In this document: in pieces, positions 7,224 to 9,360 of the stretch
Position numbering within the stretch: the stretch's first letter is position 1
How the letters are laid out: each line of letters opens with the position of its first letter
Source: Gammaproteobacteria bacterium
GTDB taxonomy: Bacteria > Pseudomonadota > Gammaproteobacteria > JAABTG01
Length of the DNA stretch: 9,360 bases
Direction: 5' to 3'
NCBI GenBank assembly: GCA_030066245.1
Contig: JASJBY010000190.1
Span: forward strand, 1 to 9,360
Notes under the pieces: generated by a model
What the model was told of the DNA's origin: nothing
Seen by the model: only the letters and a program-made list of their open reading frames with translations
The model's database searches: none
Made by a program: the position numbers and the translations under genes

Positions 7224-8573
7224 TCAGCGGACGTAGCCCCAGCTGGCAAGCCGCTGATAGGCATGCTGGGCCTGCCAGCCCTGGCTATTGCTCTGCAGGA
7301 AGCTGTAGTACTCCTGCGCGGCGCCAGGCACGTTCTGCATGCCTTCCAGGGAAACCCCCTTGAGGAAGGTGGTGTTGGGATTGCCGGGCAGCATCGCGTC
7401 ATACTGGGAGAAGTCCTGGTAGGCTCCGTCGAACTGGCGCTGCATGAGCTTCGCAAGTCCGCCCGTATGATGGCCCTGAGCCTCGCTCGGATATATCCGC
7501 TTGGCGCGTTCCGCATACCGCTGGGCCGCCCTGGGCTTCTCCTGGGCAAGCTGACACTTGGCCATCATCACCAAGGCCGTGTAGTCGCGCGGAGCGATTC
7601 TGAGCGCCTGCTTCAAATGTCCCTCCGCAGTGCGCAGGTTGGACTGATTCATATCAGCCTCAGCTCTCTGGATAGCTTCGATCGCTCCCTTTATCCGTCG
7701 CAGGCGCGCCGTCTTGTCCATGTATCGCTCCCGGTTGTCTGGCGCCGTCCGCATGGAGCCGTACCGCTGGCGCGCCCTGGACTTGGCCGTCTGGTAGCGC
7801 TCGTCGCTCATGGGGTGGGTGGCAAACATGAGGTCGAGCATTCCCGGTTTGCGCCGCGATGACTGCCGGAGAATATTCATCAGGCCCGCCATGCCATTCG
7901 GGTTCTGGCCGGCGCGGGTCATGTAAGTCATTCCAAGCTCGTCGGCCTCCCGCTCGTCGTCCCGGCTGTAGTGCGCCAGCAGGGCACCCTTGGCCGCGCT
8001 CCCCAGGGCCTCGAACAGTCCGGCGTAGTCACTGTGCTCGGACTGGCGCACATAGGCATTGGCACCCGCCATGGCCAGCTCTGCAACCTTGGTCTTGGCG
8101 GCCTGCTCCGCCTGGTGGCGCGCGTTCACATGACCGATCTCGTGTCCGAGCAGGGCAGCCAGCTCAGCCTCGTTGTCCATCTCCACCAGGATGCCGCGGG
8201 TAACCGCAATCGTTCCGCCCGGGAATGCATACGCGTTGATTGCGGTGGAGTTCACGCCGCGAAACGTGTAGGGCATCTGGGGCCGGTGGGACAGCCGGGC
8301 GAGCTCATGACCCAGGTCACTGACATAGCCGTTCACCTGAGTGTCCTGCAGCTCACCGTAGTCGTTCGAGAACTGGTACGGCGCCTGCTGCTGATCCAAC
8401 GCAACTTCCTGTTCCTCGGACATGAGAACGAAGGTTTGCTTGCCGGTCACCGGATCGACAGCGCAACCGGCCAGGGTCGCGGAGGCGGCCACTCCGGAGG
8501 CCGACATGAGCCACAGGAAATCGCGTCGGTTCATGGCCCGCCTGAATACACGGTCTGACAACGAATACCTCAT
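7224..8573 (-). CDS. M48 metalloprotease, Tat-type lipoprotein, BepA-like
   Basis: This 449-residue protein begins with a twin-arginine signal: NRRDFLWLMS (residues 15-24), a hydrophobic core, then the lipobox TLAGC with Cys37 as the likely lipidated residue. Export by Tat and membrane anchoring are inferred. The M48 peptidase domain covers about residues 45-275. The zinc motif is HEIGH (His144, Glu145, His148), and the third ligand is probably Glu207 in SRDDEREADELG. THPMSDER (His253) corresponds to the loop of E. coli BepA whose His246 acts as a regulatory switch. Residues about 305-445 look like TPR helices (AEGHLKQALRIAPRDYTALV), as in BepA, which degrades or helps assemble outer-membrane proteins. 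The start at 8573 has GAGGA 7 bases upstream; an ATG at 8534 (MNRRDF) is also possible, with a weaker AGGCGG. The downstream TPR-CHAT gene begins 42 bases after the stop. Compared with BepA, the Tat signal and lipid anchor are unusual. Confidence 0.93.
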   Translation of the reverse strand: MRYSLSDRVFRRAMNRRDFLWLMSASGVAASATLAGCAVDPVTGKQTFVLMSEEQEVALDQQQAPYQFSNDYGELQDTQVNGYVSDLGHELARLSHRPQMPYTFRGVNSTAINAYAFPGGTIAVTRGILVEMDNEAELAALLGHEIGHVNARHQAEQAAKTKVAELAMAGANAYVRQSEHSDYAGLFEALGSAAKGALLAHYSRDDEREADELGMTYMTRAGQNPNGMAGLMNILRQSSRRKPGMLDLMFATHPMSDERYQTAKSRARQRYGSMRTAPDNRERYMDKTARLRRIKGAIEAIQRAEADMNQSNLRTAEGHLKQALRIAPRDYTALVMMAKCQLAQEKPRAAQRYAERAKRIYPSEAQGHHTGGLAKLMQRQFDGAYQDFSQYDAMLPGNPNTTFLKGVSLEGMQNVPGAAQEYYSFLQSNSQGWQAQHAYQRLASWGYVR

Positions 8574-8580
8574 GAGTCTG

Positions 8581-8585
8581 TCCTC
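8581..8585 (-). promoter_or_regulatory. Ribosome binding site for the M48 gene
   Basis: GAGGA on the minus strand lies 7 bases before the ATG at 8573, near-ideal spacing. It favours this start over the in-frame ATG at 8534, which has only AGGCGG close by. The longer start gives a 14-residue extension ahead of the twin-arginine motif, which Tat signals tolerate. Confidence 0.5.
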
Positions 8586-8649
8586 GCTCTGAATCGTCGA
8601 GGAGAGCTTACCGGCGGGAACAGCCCGGAGGCTGTGAGATTATCGGAGG

Positions 8650-8675
8650 CGCCGGTGTGATAAATTCACGCGGCG
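8650..8675. repeat. Hairpin upstream of the M48 gene
   Basis: CGCC-G-GTGTGA (8650-8660) pairs with TCACGC-GGCG (8666-8675) around the loop TAAAT, with one bulged G and one G-T pair. It lies between the end of the GGDEF gene and the M48 gene, both on the minus strand. A GATAAT hexamer on the minus strand (8639-8644), a possible -10 box, lies just downstream of it, without a good -35 match. It may be an operator, or the end of the upstream transcript; no T run follows. Confidence 0.4.
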
Positions 8676-8682
8676 GGGGAGC

Positions 8683-8710
8683 GTGACTGGTGATTCGTGA
8701 AGCGTGGGGC
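8683..8710 (+). repeat. Short second array of the GTGANNN repeat
   Basis: Four 7-base units in register, GTGACTG, GTGATTC, GTGAAGC and GTGGGGC, repeat the pattern seen at 2694-2777, on the same strand. Here the array is not attached to a plus-strand gene: it lies about 100 bases past the stop of the minus-strand GGDEF gene and about 110 bases upstream of the M48 start. The intervening bases up to 8812 show no gene. Confidence 0.7.
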
Positions 8711-8812
8711 GGACAGAGCACACTGCTGCCGGCGCGGTCTTCGGGCGTTGCGAGCCGCCGTTGCGCGAGGCTATGGGGTCACGCGGAAGCCGGAGAAGGC
8801 AGAGGCATGCCA

Positions 8813-9360
8813 TCAGCCCCCATCGGGCGCCGGTCCCGGGCGGGGTTCGCCGGGAGACAGGGACGGCGTCTGCCGCGCCGGCGGTGTACCCGCCTCGGCC
8901 CCGTACAGCACGAACTGGTTTCTGCCCGCACGCTTGGCTGCATACAGGGCCTCGTCCGCCGCGGCCATCAGGGTGTCCATCCCCGCAAAGCCCCCGGGCT
9001 CGCCGAGGCTGGCCACGCCGATGGATGCCGTGACGATGACATGCTCGCCGCTTCTCATGGGGTGCTGAGTGGACCGAAATGCCTGCAAGAGGCGCTCGCA
9101 GACGGCCCGCGCCCCGGTAAGACCGGTACCGGGCAGGATGGCCGCGAACTCCTCGCCGCCGTAGCGCGCGCAAGTATCGCTGTCTCGGAAGCCCTCCTCG
9201 AGCACCCTGGCCGCACCGATGAGCACCTCGTCGCCGGATTGGTGACCGTAGGTATCATTGACCGCTTTGAAGTGGTCCAGGTCGATGAGCATGACCGTCA
9301 GTGGCCACTGGCGCCCGGCGGCCTCGCGGAATTCCTCGGCCAGCTTCGCATCGAAGTGGG
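8813..9360 (-). CDS. GGDEF diguanylate cyclase (5' end outside window)
   Basis: The minus-strand frame is open to the right edge, so the true start lies beyond 9360; the ATG at 9292 is internal. The frame upstream of it reads HFDAKLAEEFREAAGRQWPL, typical of the start of a GGDEF domain. The domain shows MLIDLDHFKAVNDTYGHQSG (metal- and substrate-binding region), the active-site signature GGEEF in CARYGGEEFAAILPG, and the later VTASIGVA and ADEALYAAKRAGRNQ motifs. The active site looks intact, so it should make cyclic di-GMP from two GTP. RDSD, five residues before GGEEF, fits the RxxD inhibitory site for product feedback. A Pro- and Gly-rich tail of about 29 residues follows the domain. Any sensory domain would be in the missing part. 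It is on the same strand as the M48/CHAT pair but 239 bases away with repeats between, so it is probably a separate unit. Confidence 0.93.
   Translation of the reverse strand, partial: HFDAKLAEEFREAAGRQWPLTVMLIDLDHFKAVNDTYGHQSGDEVLIGAARVLEEGFRDSDTCARYGGEEFAAILPGTGLTGARAVCERLLQAFRSTQHPMRSGEHVIVTASIGVASLGEPGGFAGMDTLMAAADEALYAAKRAGRNQFVLYGAEAGTPPARQTPSLSPGEPRPGPAPDGG

Noticed and set aside
6357..7862. 501-codon open frame on the plus strand across the CHAT/M48 junction
   Set aside because: It is antisense to two genes with clear family motifs and shows no motif of its own. Long antisense frames are expected opposite GC-rich repetitive coding sequence.
8656..8670. CRP-like site TGTGA-N5-TCACG
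   Set aside because: The CRP consensus needs six bases between the half-sites; here there are five, and the right half ends in G. The adjacent bases also make a hairpin.

Overview
The window is GC-rich bacterial chromosome. Its gene complement (a YjgR-type HerA-like ATPase, a YecE/DUF72 protein, a stand-alone TfoX N-terminal domain protein, a BepA-like M48 metalloprotease and a GGDEF protein) points to a gammaproteobacterium, perhaps a Chromatiales-like lineage. That placement is inference from protein resemblance; no rRNA or tRNA gene is visible to anchor it.

Layout, left to right. 1-1263 (+) is the 3' part of a HerA-like ATPase gene cut by the window edge. 1264-1425 is a convergent intergenic stretch with two strong inverted repeats. 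1426-1770 (-) is a small pentapeptide-repeat protein. After a 177-base divergent gap, 1948-2697 (+) is a DUF72 protein. Its stop codon lies at the edge of a tandem array of 7-base units (GTGANNN, about 12 copies). Next come a possible 35-residue single-span membrane peptide (2915-3022) and a TfoX_N protein (3128-3466). 3467-3812 has no convincing gene.

The right half is on the minus strand. A putative two-gene operon is read from 8573 down to 3813. First comes a predicted Tat-exported, lipid-anchored M48 metalloprotease with a TPR-like tail. After 42 bases follows a 1122-residue protein with an N-terminal signal sequence, about 13 TPR units and a C-terminal CHAT (caspase-like) protease domain with an intact His/Cys pair. 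Upstream of it, with a second short array of the same 7-base repeat between, is the 3' part of a diguanylate cyclase gene that leaves the window at 9360.

The most interesting element is this M48 plus TPR-CHAT pair. Two proteases of unrelated classes, each carrying TPR repeats and each apparently sent across the inner membrane, are arranged as one transcription unit. A role in envelope proteolysis or quality control is a reasonable inference, but the sequence does not show a substrate. The other genes look like ordinary single-gene housekeeping or accessory loci. No mobile element, CRISPR array or RNA gene was found.
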